7,922 nt of DNA from Verrucomicrobiales bacterium (lineage in GTDB: Bacteria > Verrucomicrobiota > Verrucomicrobiia > Verrucomicrobiales > DEV007), in assembly GCA_002684575.1 (NCBI GenBank), contig NYVP01000097.1:7820-15741 (forward strand). The letters are read 5' to 3'. The position numbers and the translations under genes were made by a program. Every line of letters begins with the position of its first letter. The first letter of the stretch is position 1. A model generated the notes under the pieces. The model searched no databases and was not told the origin of the DNA. It saw only the letters and a program-made list of their open reading frames with translations. Shown here piece after piece: positions 1-6,963 of the stretch.

Positions 1-870
1 ATTGGTGCATCCAATGCTCAAAAAAACAAAAACCAAGTCCATACAGAAAAGATTGCTGCAGGCGTTCCAAAATCAGCTCCAGCAAAACCTTCAAAGCCAA
101 GAAAGGTTTTAGTTTTCTCCAAAACGGCCGGCTTTAGACATGGATCAATTCCAACTGGCGTTGAGGCTATGAAACAGATGGGGAAATCAACCGGAGCATT
201 CGAAGTAACTGCAACCGAAGATGACTCTTTTTTCGAACCTGAAAAACTAAAGAATTTCGACGCTGTACTATTCCTTAACACGACAGGTGAAGTCTTTAAG
301 TCGAAAGAAGCCGGGCGCGAAGATAGATTGAAGAAAAGTTTAGTTGATTTTGTAAAGTCAGGTAAAGGACTCATAGGCACCCATTCTGCAACTGACACAT
401 ATAAGAAATGGAAAGACTTTAATGATATGATGGGAGGGGCTTTTGCAGGACATCCATGGCATACAAAGATTAGAGTCAAAAACCTTGAGCCTAACCACCC
501 GCTAAACGCAGCATTCGCTGGTAAGGATTTTGAAATTGCTGATGAAATATATCAATTCCGCAAAGACACCGCATCAGCAGACGAGCGTCGTATGCTTCTA
601 AGTTTATCTGGTGAAATTGTTGACAAAGGAAAAGGGAATACCGGCAAAGAAGGACTATACCCCATTGCTTGGCTAGATAAATACGGTGATGGCCGAATAT
701 TCTATTGTTCTCTTGGACATCGTGATGAAATATACTGGAATCCAGTTATATTAAAACATTATTTGGCAGGTATTCAGTATGCTTTAGGTGATCTTGATGC
801 TGAAGCTGAGCCCAGAAAAATTACTTCTAATGGATTCTTGGAGGGAACAAAAAATTTGGTCTCTAGATAA
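1..870 (+). CDS. Secreted ThuA-like domain protein, 5'-truncated by window edge
   Basis: The frame is open from base 1, so the first in-frame ATG (169) is internal. It lies inside the first alpha/beta unit of the domain and is not the start. 289 residues are visible. Residues 1-6 end in Ser-Asn-Ala, which looks like the end of a signal peptide, followed by a Lys/Ala/Pro-rich linker to about residue 34. The ThuA domain (class I glutamine-amidotransferase-like fold) spans about 35-263: KVLVFSKTAGFRHGS (35-49), GLIGTHSATD (123-132), GGAFAGHPW (145-153), DEIYQF (181-186), PIAWLDKYGDGR (221-232) and LGHRDEIYW (238-246). The amidotransferase nucleophile position reads Thr-His-Ser with no cysteine, as is usual for ThuA proteins, so glutaminase activity is not expected. 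The family is linked to sugar (trehalose) utilisation, but the reaction is not established, and exported versions are common in PVC bacteria and Bacteroidota. Family assignment is firm; substrate is unknown. Confidence 0.93.
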   Translation: MGASNAQKNKNQVHTEKIAAGVPKSAPAKPSKPRKVLVFSKTAGFRHGSIPTGVEAMKQMGKSTGAFEVTATEDDSFFEPEKLKNFDAVLFLNTTGEVFKSKEAGREDRLKKSLVDFVKSGKGLIGTHSATDTYKKWKDFNDMMGGAFAGHPWHTKIRVKNLEPNHPLNAAFAGKDFEIADEIYQFRKDTASADERRMLLSLSGEIVDKGKGNTGKEGLYPIAWLDKYGDGRIFYCSLGHRDEIYWNPVILKHYLAGIQYALGDLDAEAEPRKITSNGFLEGTKNLVSR

Positions 871-901
871 ATCTAATCATAGATATAAATAACAATTTTC
901 C

Positions 902-932
902 AACCGGCACTTAAATAAGTGCCGGTTTTTTT
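902..932 (+). terminator. Intrinsic (Rho-independent) terminator after the ThuA gene
   Basis: A perfect inverted repeat pairs 902-912 (AACCGGCACTT) with 917-927 around an AAAT loop. Seven T residues (926-932) run from the end of the 3' arm. The GC-rich core (CCGGCAC/GTGCCGG) stands out against the A+T-rich background. It lies 31 bp after the ThuA stop codon and should end that transcript, so the DUF4399 gene at 1002 probably has its own promoter. The opposite strand lacks a T-tract after the hairpin, so it should work in one direction only. Confidence 0.93.
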
Positions 933-1001
933 GTAATCCACAATAAGAAGCTCGACAATGGCCACGAGAAGCTATTTAAATTCACAATAAACTTAAAACA
1001 A

Positions 1002-1460
1002 ATGAACTCCTCAAAAACTATTATTTCTTTAATTTTATTCACTATTTCAACTCATCTTTCTTTTGCAGAGGATACAAAAAAAAGCGAGCCAGCAGTTGAA
1101 CCAAAAATGGTATCACCAAAAGGAGCTAAGGTTTATATTATTTTTCCAAAGGATGGTAAAACTGTTAAGAAAAAATTCCCTATCAAATTTGGTGTTAAAA
1201 AAATGGGAGTCGCTCCAGCAGGAATAAAGTTTCCCAACACCGGCCATCACCACCTTATAATAGACGGTGCAAAATTCGACATGAAACTACCTCTTCCAAT
1301 GTCTGATAAAATTAAACACTATGGTGCCGGTCAGACTGAAACTGTGATCGAATTGGAACCGGGGAAACACACTTTGAAATTAGTATTCGCAGATCATTTA
1401 CACAGATTACATGAACCTCCGGTCATTTCAGAGGAAATAACAATAACTGTTAAAGAGTAA
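1002..1460 (+). CDS. Exported DUF4399 family protein
   Basis: A 152-residue protein with a cleavable signal peptide: Lys5, a hydrophobic core at about 7-20, and probable cleavage after Ala22 (LSFA/ED). A short charged linker leads into one DUF4399 domain (about 42-151). The marks of the family are present: FPKDGKTV (48-55), FGVKKMGVAPAG (63-74), GHHHLIID (81-88), HYGAGQTE (106-113) and PGKHTLKLVFADHLH (120-134). The ending SEEITITV fits an edge beta strand of a small beta sandwich. The function of the family is not known. The protein is probably periplasmic. Histidines cluster at 82-84, 106, 123, 132, 134 and 137, which could be a metal site, but that is inference. The ATG at 1002 is chosen because it gives a complete signal peptide; no Shine-Dalgarno sequence precedes it. 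The gene follows a terminator, and the next gene begins 38 bp downstream. Confidence 0.88.
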   Translation: MNSSKTIISLILFTISTHLSFAEDTKKSEPAVEPKMVSPKGAKVYIIFPKDGKTVKKKFPIKFGVKKMGVAPAGIKFPNTGHHHLIIDGAKFDMKLPLPMSDKIKHYGAGQTETVIELEPGKHTLKLVFADHLHRLHEPPVISEEITITVKE

Positions 1461-1498
1461 CCCTGGATAAGTTTAAAGTCGTTTCGTAATTACTGCTG

Positions 1499-2548
1499 AT
1501 GGCATTACCCATAAATTTTAGAGAAGCTGCAATTAATGAAATCGCACTTGCAAAGGTTGGGAACCCGCTAAAAGGGGAACCATTGTTAACGTCAAAAAAT
1601 CTCTGCCGATTTGAGGATGATGAGGCTGATCTATTAACAACTTCTTTCTTGATTCCATTCAAATCTCTAGAGCCATACCGTTTAGAAATTCAAAGTAGCT
1701 CCGAAAGCCCCTCCCTACGTGAATATGTAAAATCAATCTTTCACGATGAGTCTTCGCTACTAGAAGAAGCAAAAAACATATCGCAATATCTGTACTCGAA
1801 ATCTTATCACCCAAATATTAAATCGGGAGATTTATGTATCTCTATAATTGATGGTATTATTATTTCAGGACAATCAGTGCCTGCAATCTGTATCATAAAG
1901 TGTGAAAACAAGACCTCTTTTTTGCAAATCTCTGAAATTGATGGCGACCTTAAGTTGACTACCCAACACGGTATTTATCCTGATAAAATTGATAAAGGCT
2001 GTCTCGTACTCAATCACGAAGAAGAGGAGGGCTTTGTTGTTTATCTTTTTGATAAATCAGGTAACACAAATTTCTGGAATAAAGATTTTGTTAACGCTCT
2101 ACCGGTTCGTGATGATGATTATTTAACTAAGCGATTCGGAGAACTATGTGTCAATTTTGCAAAACGTGGCATAAAAGAAAATAATGGAGATAGCAAAAGC
2201 GTAAAAGTCGCCAACAACGCCTTAAATTATTTAGCTGAAAACGAAGATTTTAATATCAGTGAATTCGAAAAAGTTCTCGGTGAACCTGAAATAATAAATC
2301 AATTCTCATCATTTAAATCAGAATTTGAAGAAGACTCTGGCTATCATATTGATGACTCATTTAAGGTATCAAAAAAAGAAGCCAACCGAGCAAAACAAAA
2401 ACTCAAAGAAAGAATTAAATTAGATACTGGAGCTGAGGTTTATTTAAATTCTCAATTTATTGATAATACTCATGAATTTTTAGAAACCGGATTTGATGAA
2501 GAAAAAAACATGAAATATTTGAAAATATTTTTTAATGAAGAAATATAA
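1499..2548 (+). CDS. Nucleoid-associated protein, NdpA/YejK family
   Basis: A 349-residue protein without signal peptide or membrane segment, so probably cytoplasmic. It fits the NdpA/YejK nucleoid-associated family, in the form I know as a roughly 340-350 residue protein in Bacteroidota. Shared landmarks are AKVGNP near the N-terminus (18-23), FLIPFKS (50-56), NISQYLYSKSYHPNIKSGDL (93-112), the KCENKTSFL segment (134-142), IDKGCLVLN (164-172), FWNKDFVNALPVRDDDY (192-208) and the C-terminal block GFDEEKNMKYLKIFF (331-345). E. coli YejK associates with the nucleoid; the role of this subfamily is poorly known, and DNA binding here is by homology only. An in-frame stop at 1487 lies just before the chosen ATG and no ribosome binding site is visible. 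The protein is rich in Glu/Asp and Lys. It sits between genes for exported proteins, with no visible functional link. Confidence 0.85.
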   Translation: MALPINFREAAINEIALAKVGNPLKGEPLLTSKNLCRFEDDEADLLTTSFLIPFKSLEPYRLEIQSSSESPSLREYVKSIFHDESSLLEEAKNISQYLYSKSYHPNIKSGDLCISIIDGIIISGQSVPAICIIKCENKTSFLQISEIDGDLKLTTQHGIYPDKIDKGCLVLNHEEEEGFVVYLFDKSGNTNFWNKDFVNALPVRDDDYLTKRFGELCVNFAKRGIKENNGDSKSVKVANNALNYLAENEDFNISEFEKVLGEPEIINQFSSFKSEFEEDSGYHIDDSFKVSKKEANRAKQKLKERIKLDTGAEVYLNSQFIDNTHEFLETGFDEEKNMKYLKIFFNEEI

Positions 2549-2621
2549 AAATCCTTTATTATAAACGCAGCCTTCCATTTTTACACCTCTTTAGTAATTT
2601 CATAAGAATACAAAATTTATC

Positions 2622-4037
2622 ATGAAACAATTAATTAAACTTGTCATACTTTCCCTAATATTAGTACCTACACTCGTCATCGCCGAGGACCCCGCAAAGG
2701 ATAAGGAAAAGCAACCTCCTGCACCAAGTGAATACTTAACAAAATTTGCACCATTTAAAATCACGGTCGAGTTAGATGGTTTTTTTGCGCCAACTAAAGA
2801 ATATAAGATAAGCTTAACCCCTAAAGCTTGGACCGACATGACAATAGTCACTGCGATGCAACACGGACAAGATGTAAAAAAAGGTGACAAACTGATAACA
2901 CTTGAAACCAAAAAATTAAGTGATGCTATTGAGGCCGCTGAAAAAAATCATCCATCTATTAAACTTGCTCATGATATTTTAGAAGCTGAATTAAAGTCAC
3001 TGGAAAAAAGCACTCCAAAAACAATTCAAAATACTAAGAGAGCGAAACAAGTAGCAGATGAAAAGTGGCAATACTATGAAAAAACCGGACACGCTGAAGC
3101 GATAAGAGCCACGGAACTTAGTTTGCATTTTGCTCAACAAAGTTATGACTATGCTAAAGAGGAATATGAACAGCTTCAAAAAATGTATGAGGCTGATGAT
3201 CTTACTGAGGAAACCGAGGAAATTATTTTAAGGCGAGCTAAGAGTAGTTTTGAGAGAGCTAGTGAATCACTACGACTTTCCAAAATGAGGATTGATAGAG
3301 AGCTTAAAATTACTCTTCCAGAACAACTCAAATCAAATCGGGCTCAAAACGAAATGAATGAAATTACCCATCAAGACGCAATGATCAATTTGCCTCGTAC
3401 TCTTCAACAAAAGAGATTCGATTTTGAAAAATCTCGTCGTGATCTCAATAAGATTGAGGAAAATCTCGAAAAAATGAAAACTGATTTAAAATCTTTCAAT
3501 GTCACATCGCCTACAGATGGTGTGCTTTTTTATGGTATGAATAAGGATGGAAAGTGGCTGACTAGTGCGGCTGTTGCTAAAAAGTTGATACCTGGAGGAA
3601 AACTTGCCGCTCACGAAGTATTCATGACTGTAATAAAACCTGGAGCACTGAAATTGATCGCTGCCATTCCTGAACCAAAGTTGGCAAATTTAAAAGATGG
3701 TATGGTTACCCATATTACTCCTGTATCTAATCCAACACTTAGTTTAAATGGGAAAATTGAAAAGGTTAATCGCGTGCCCGGTGCCTACCAACTCACCACA
3801 TCAATCGAAGGCAAAAACAAGGAACTACTCCCAGGAATGTCCGCAAAACTGAAGATTATTGCTGCAAATTATGACAAAGCTATCACCGTGCCTAATAATT
3901 TGATTAATGGCGACACGGTCAAAGTTTTGGTAAATGATGAAAAGGTTGATAAAAAAATTAAAAAAGGCCCTTCTGATGGAAAAGTAACCGTTATAATTGA
4001 AGGTTTAACCGAAGGTGAGAAAATTGTGGCAAACTAA
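2622..4037 (+). CDS. Periplasmic adaptor (membrane fusion) protein, HlyD/RND type
   Basis: A 471-residue protein with a signal peptide cleaved after about Ala21 (LVIA/ED); it has no lipobox cysteine. Domain order follows the adaptor pattern. The first half of a lipoyl-like motif is at about 76-97 (HGQDVKKGDKLITLET). A long alpha hairpin runs at about 100-290, rich in Glu, Lys and Arg. The second lipoyl half is at 292-304 (FNVTSPTDGVLFY). A beta barrel at about 340-412 ends in LLPGMSAKLKI (402-412), and a membrane-proximal part runs from about 420 (AITVPNNLI). The hairpin tip near 184-200 resembles the TolC-contacting RLS motif in degenerate form (Gln184, Met188, Thr195). Such proteins bridge an inner-membrane pump and an outer-membrane channel, but no pump or TolC gene is visible here. 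The start gives a full signal peptide and lacks a Shine-Dalgarno sequence. The toroid gene follows after 25 bp, so co-transcription is likely. Confidence 0.87.
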   Translation: MKQLIKLVILSLILVPTLVIAEDPAKDKEKQPPAPSEYLTKFAPFKITVELDGFFAPTKEYKISLTPKAWTDMTIVTAMQHGQDVKKGDKLITLETKKLSDAIEAAEKNHPSIKLAHDILEAELKSLEKSTPKTIQNTKRAKQVADEKWQYYEKTGHAEAIRATELSLHFAQQSYDYAKEEYEQLQKMYEADDLTEETEEIILRRAKSSFERASESLRLSKMRIDRELKITLPEQLKSNRAQNEMNEITHQDAMINLPRTLQQKRFDFEKSRRDLNKIEENLEKMKTDLKSFNVTSPTDGVLFYGMNKDGKWLTSAAVAKKLIPGGKLAAHEVFMTVIKPGALKLIAAIPEPKLANLKDGMVTHITPVSNPTLSLNGKIEKVNRVPGAYQLTTSIEGKNKELLPGMSAKLKIIAANYDKAITVPNNLINGDTVKVLVNDEKVDKKIKKGPSDGKVTVIIEGLTEGEKIVAN

Positions 4038-4062
4038 ATAAACTTTCGAAGAGCTTTAATTA

Positions 4063-5250
4063 ATGAATATACAGAATACTATCAAAAAGATGAGAAGTAT
4101 CACTCCAACACTTCTTTCAGTCTTATTTTTTTGTGTTGATGGTTTTGCTGATACTGGCATACAAAAAGCCAGTAGAGAGCCACCAGCAAAAGGAGCCATC
4201 GAATCATCCATTCGAAAAGGGATCGATTTTCTTGTATCGGATCAAAATAAGAATGGTTCATGGGGTTCAGCTAGAAACACAAAAGGCCTGAATATTTACG
4301 CACCTGTGCCGGGTGCTCACGATGCGTTTAGGGCAGCAATAACAGCGATGTGTGTCACTGCTTTAATTGAAACAGATGCTGCAAAAAATGATATTGATGC
4401 AAAAAAAGCTCAGGATAAAGGAGAATCATGGTTACTTGAAAACCTAGGGTCAATCAGAAGAGCAAACCATGATGCCATCTACAATGTTTGGGGCCATGCC
4501 TATGGAATTTCAGCATTAGTAGCAATGCACAAAAAAGAAATTTCTAACCCTGATAGGAAATCTAAAATTGAAGATGCCATTAAGCATCAAATTAAAATGT
4601 TAAAGAAATATGAAAGCGTTGATGGCGGTTGGGGCTATTACGACTTTCGCTATCAAACAAAACAACCATCATCCTCATCAATTAGCTTCACTAATTCCAC
4701 GGCTCTGGTAGCTCTTAAATCTGCAGAAGAAATTGGGATTGAAGTTCCCGAGCGATTAACAAAAAGGGCTTTTGATGCGACAAAGAGACAACAAAAGCCT
4801 GACTTCTCTTATGCCTATGGTGAGTATCTTAAATTACGACCAATGAGAGGCATTAATCTACCCGGTGGAAGTCTTGGGAGATCTCAAGCATGTAACATTG
4901 CCCTTAGAATGTGGGGAGATGAAAAGATCACTGATCAAGTCATGGACACATGGCTAGATAGGTTATGGGCTAGAAATGGCTGGCTTTCTATTGGAAGAAA
5001 AAGACCGATACCTCATGAAAGTTGGTTTGCAGTTGCAGGTTATTTTTATTACTACGGTCATTTTTATGCATCCCTTTGTATTGAATCTCTAAAGGACAAG
5101 GAAAACGCCGATTACCATAAGGGCCAACTAGCTGCAGTAATTTTACCTTTACAAGAAAAGGAGGGAAGTTGGTGGGATTATCCATTTTACTCCTATCATC
5201 GACCTTATGGTACTGCTTTTGCTCTAATGACCCTTAGTCGTTGTTTGTAG
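4063..5250 (+). CDS. Exported prenyltransferase/squalene-cyclase repeat (alpha/alpha toroid) protein
   Basis: A 395-residue protein with an N-terminal export signal (hydrophobic core about 15-25, probable cleavage after Ala29). The rest is helical with QW-type repeats: RKGIDFLVSDQNKNGSW (51-67), MLKKYESVDGGWGYYDF (179-195), a weak copy near 232-250, and LPLQEKEGSWWDYP (361-374), followed by the closing YGTAFALMTLSRC (382-394). This is the alpha/alpha barrel of squalene-hopene cyclases and protein prenyltransferases. It has a single-barrel length, against roughly 630 residues for a two-domain cyclase. The catalytic DxDD motif of squalene-hopene cyclase is absent, so cyclase activity is not expected. 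Exported proteins of this kind are frequent in Planctomycetota and Verrucomicrobiota and have no assigned role. The ATG at 4063 has a weak GAAGAG 9 bp upstream. A second in-frame ATG at 4090 also keeps the signal peptide, so the start is uncertain by 9 codons. Confidence 0.85.
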   Translation: MNIQNTIKKMRSITPTLLSVLFFCVDGFADTGIQKASREPPAKGAIESSIRKGIDFLVSDQNKNGSWGSARNTKGLNIYAPVPGAHDAFRAAITAMCVTALIETDAAKNDIDAKKAQDKGESWLLENLGSIRRANHDAIYNVWGHAYGISALVAMHKKEISNPDRKSKIEDAIKHQIKMLKKYESVDGGWGYYDFRYQTKQPSSSSISFTNSTALVALKSAEEIGIEVPERLTKRAFDATKRQQKPDFSYAYGEYLKLRPMRGINLPGGSLGRSQACNIALRMWGDEKITDQVMDTWLDRLWARNGWLSIGRKRPIPHESWFAVAGYFYYYGHFYASLCIESLKDKENADYHKGQLAAVILPLQEKEGSWWDYPFYSYHRPYGTAFALMTLSRCL

Positions 5251-5260
5251 ATTACCAAGA

Positions 5261-6634
5261 TCAATCGTCAAACTGTGAAACAATGCTGCTGATGGTTGCT
5301 TTAGCATCTCCATAAATCATGCGGCAATTCTCCCTGAAGAATAAAGTATTGATTATTCCTGAATAGCCTGCTCCTTGACCTCTTTTGAGGACAAACACGG
5401 ATTTAGCCTGATGAGCATTTATGATTGGCATGCCGTAAATTGGACTATTCTCATCTTCAATGGCTGCGGGATTTACCACATCATTAGCTCCTATGATGAT
5501 TGCAACATCTATAGTCGGCATAACAGAATTCACTTCTTCCATTTCACATAATTGCTCATAAGGAACATCTGCCTCAGCCAAAAGAACATTCATATGACCA
5601 GGCATTCTGCCTGCAACTGGATGAACTGCATGCCTAACTTCTGCACCATTTTTTTCAAGAATTTCCGCCAATTCTTTGACAACATGTTGAGCCTGCGCAA
5701 CTGCCATTCCATAACCAGGAACAAAAACAACACTCTGAGCAGCCTCCAAAACATAATATGAATCCTCTACGGATAACGCTTTCATTTCGCCATCTACTTC
5801 AGCAGTTGTGGAATTATTCGTGGATCCAAATCCACCAAATAATACGTTTGCAAGACTTCGATTCATCGCCTTGCACATAATAATACTAAGAATTAGGCCA
5901 CTTGCTCCCACCAAACATCCTGCTACAACAAGAACAGTGTTTGTAATCACAAAACCCGCAGCCGCCGCACCTAATCCTGAAAATGAGTTAAGAAGAGCAA
6001 TAACAACAGGCATATCCCCCCCCCCGATTGGTATGACCCCAAGAATACCAACCAAAACTGCAAGACCAATCAATACCCAAACTAATATAGAATTATCAAT
6101 AATGTTAGCGTCTAGCACTAGAAGCAATCCAATGATAATAGCACCAGCCATTATCAATAAATTAATAAATTTTTGAAAAGGGAAAATTACAGCATTACCA
6201 CCGATTTTTCCTGAAAGCTTTAGATAAGCGATGATAGATCCAGAAAATGTCACTCCTCCAATCAATATTGCTATTGATACCACCAGGTACAAAAACCAAT
6301 TAAACTCGAGGCTTTTTTCAAATTCGGACCATCCAACCAACAAACTAGCCAAACCTCCGAAGCCGTTAAACAGGGCCACCAACTCGGGCATTCCGGTCAT
6401 TTGAACTTTTTTGGCAGCAATCAATCCAATGATTCCTCCAACAATTAATCCTAGTATAATAAATTTATAATCGAGGCCACTTCGCAAAAGAGTAACAATT
6501 ACCGCGAGAAGCATACCAAAAGAAGAAATTCTATTGCCTCTTACAGCAGTTGATGCCGAGCCGAGCATCTTGATTCCCATGATAAAGAGAATCGCGGCGA
6601 TGATGTAGGCAACATTTATCAGATTATCCTGCAT
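5261..6634 (-). CDS. pntB: NAD(P) transhydrogenase subunit beta
   Basis: A full-length 457-residue beta subunit of the proton-pumping transhydrogenase. Residues 1-260 form domain II, a bundle of hydrophobic helices in the inner membrane carrying the proton path. Residues about 290-457 form domain III, which binds NADP(H) on the cytoplasmic side. Diagnostic motifs are MPELVALFNGF (82-92), GGGDMPVVIALLNSFSG (204-220), IMCKAMNRS (252-260), GYGMAVAQAQ (307-316), HPVAGRMPGHMNVLLAEADV (338-357), GANDVVNPAA (382-391), SPIYGMP (397-403) and YGDAK (441-445). Asn90 appears to occupy the place of E. coli beta-His91, Asp207 that of beta-Asp213 and Asn216 that of beta-Asn222. The loop KRGQGAGYSGI (417-427) differs from E. 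coli KRSMNTGYAG but resembles Bacteroidota versions as I recall them. It is the last gene of the operon, 32 bp after pntAB. Its ATG follows seven A residues with no Shine-Dalgarno sequence. The gene contains a G10 run. Confidence 0.97.
   Translation of the reverse strand: MQDNLINVAYIIAAILFIMGIKMLGSASTAVRGNRISSFGMLLAVIVTLLRSGLDYKFIILGLIVGGIIGLIAAKKVQMTGMPELVALFNGFGGLASLLVGWSEFEKSLEFNWFLYLVVSIAILIGGVTFSGSIIAYLKLSGKIGGNAVIFPFQKFINLLIMAGAIIIGLLLVLDANIIDNSILVWVLIGLAVLVGILGVIPIGGGDMPVVIALLNSFSGLGAAAAGFVITNTVLVVAGCLVGASGLILSIIMCKAMNRSLANVLFGGFGSTNNSTTAEVDGEMKALSVEDSYYVLEAAQSVVFVPGYGMAVAQAQHVVKELAEILEKNGAEVRHAVHPVAGRMPGHMNVLLAEADVPYEQLCEMEEVNSVMPTIDVAIIIGANDVVNPAAIEDENSPIYGMPIINAHQAKSVFVLKRGQGAGYSGIINTLFFRENCRMIYGDAKATISSIVSQFDD
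6016..6025 (-). repeat. G10 mononucleotide run inside pntB
   Basis: Ten consecutive C on the plus strand read as ten G in the coding strand of pntB. They encode Gly204-Gly206 and the first base of the Asp207 codon. It is the longest G/C homopolymer I see in this A+T-rich window. The reading frame is intact at length 10. Loss of one G would reach a stop (TAG) and gain of one G another stop (TAA), each within about 20 codons. Confidence 0.95.
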
Positions 6635-6666
6635 TTTTTTGGCTTATTAGTCTAAATAATAAATTT

Positions 6667-6951
6667 CTATTTCTCTTTTTTTCCCTTAAACATAGAAAGC
6701 ATTCGGTCAGTAACAAAATACCCTCCAACCACATTTATTGTAGCTAGTATGAGAGCGGCCAACCCCAACCATTTGGAGAAATTGTCATCGGCCTGACCTG
6801 CAGCGATAAGAGCTCCGACGATAGTGATTCCAGAAATCGCATTCGACCCTGACATCAACGGCGTGTGTAACTGAGAAGGAACCTTGGAAATTAGTTCAAA
6901 CCCCAAAAAAGCCGCAAGGACAAATGTAAATAATAACAGTACGATTTCCAT
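6667..6951 (-). CDS. pntAB: NAD(P) transhydrogenase subunit alpha, part 2 (membrane part)
   Basis: A 94-residue membrane protein equal to the C-terminal membrane part of E. coli PntA, encoded separately as in the three-subunit enzymes such as that of Rhodospirillum rubrum. About three hydrophobic helices are visible (roughly 3-22, 39-53 and 61-80). The family signature KVPSQLHTPLMSGSNAISGI lies at 23-42, and the protein ends in a Lys-rich cytoplasmic tail. Together with PntB it forms domain II, the proton channel. The gene sits 12 bp after pntAA and 32 bp before pntB, so all three should be on one transcript. The ATG at 6951 is preceded by a purine-rich AAAAAAGAAAA leader rather than a true Shine-Dalgarno sequence. 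The stop codon is TAG. Confidence 0.95.
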   Translation of the reverse strand: MEIVLLLFTFVLAAFLGFELISKVPSQLHTPLMSGSNAISGITIVGALIAAGQADDNFSKWLGLAALILATINVVGGYFVTDRMLSMFKGKKEK

Positions 6952-6963
6952 TTTTCTTTTTTA

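Noticed and set aside
169..171. ATG as the start of the ThuA gene
   Set aside because: It would remove the first beta strand and the conserved FSKTAGFRH motif, which are encoded in frame upstream.
18..479. Minus-strand ORF of 153 codons opposite the ThuA gene
   Set aside because: It is a shadow of a well-supported ThuA reading frame; the translation resembles no family I know and no start signal is visible.
2580..2608. Possible sigma70-like promoter (TTTACA and a weak -10) before the adaptor gene
   Set aside because: The -10 matches are poor at 15 or 17 bp spacing, and such partial matches are expected by chance in A+T-rich DNA.
4063..5250. Squalene-hopene cyclase acting in hopanoid synthesis
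   Set aside because: It is too short, has a signal peptide and lacks the DxDD motif; no other hopanoid gene is visible.
5808..6176. Plus-strand ORF of 122 codons opposite pntB
   Set aside because: Hydrophobic-helix codons read in antisense often give long open frames. The product is a Pro/Thr/Ile-rich sequence without family features, and pntB is certain.
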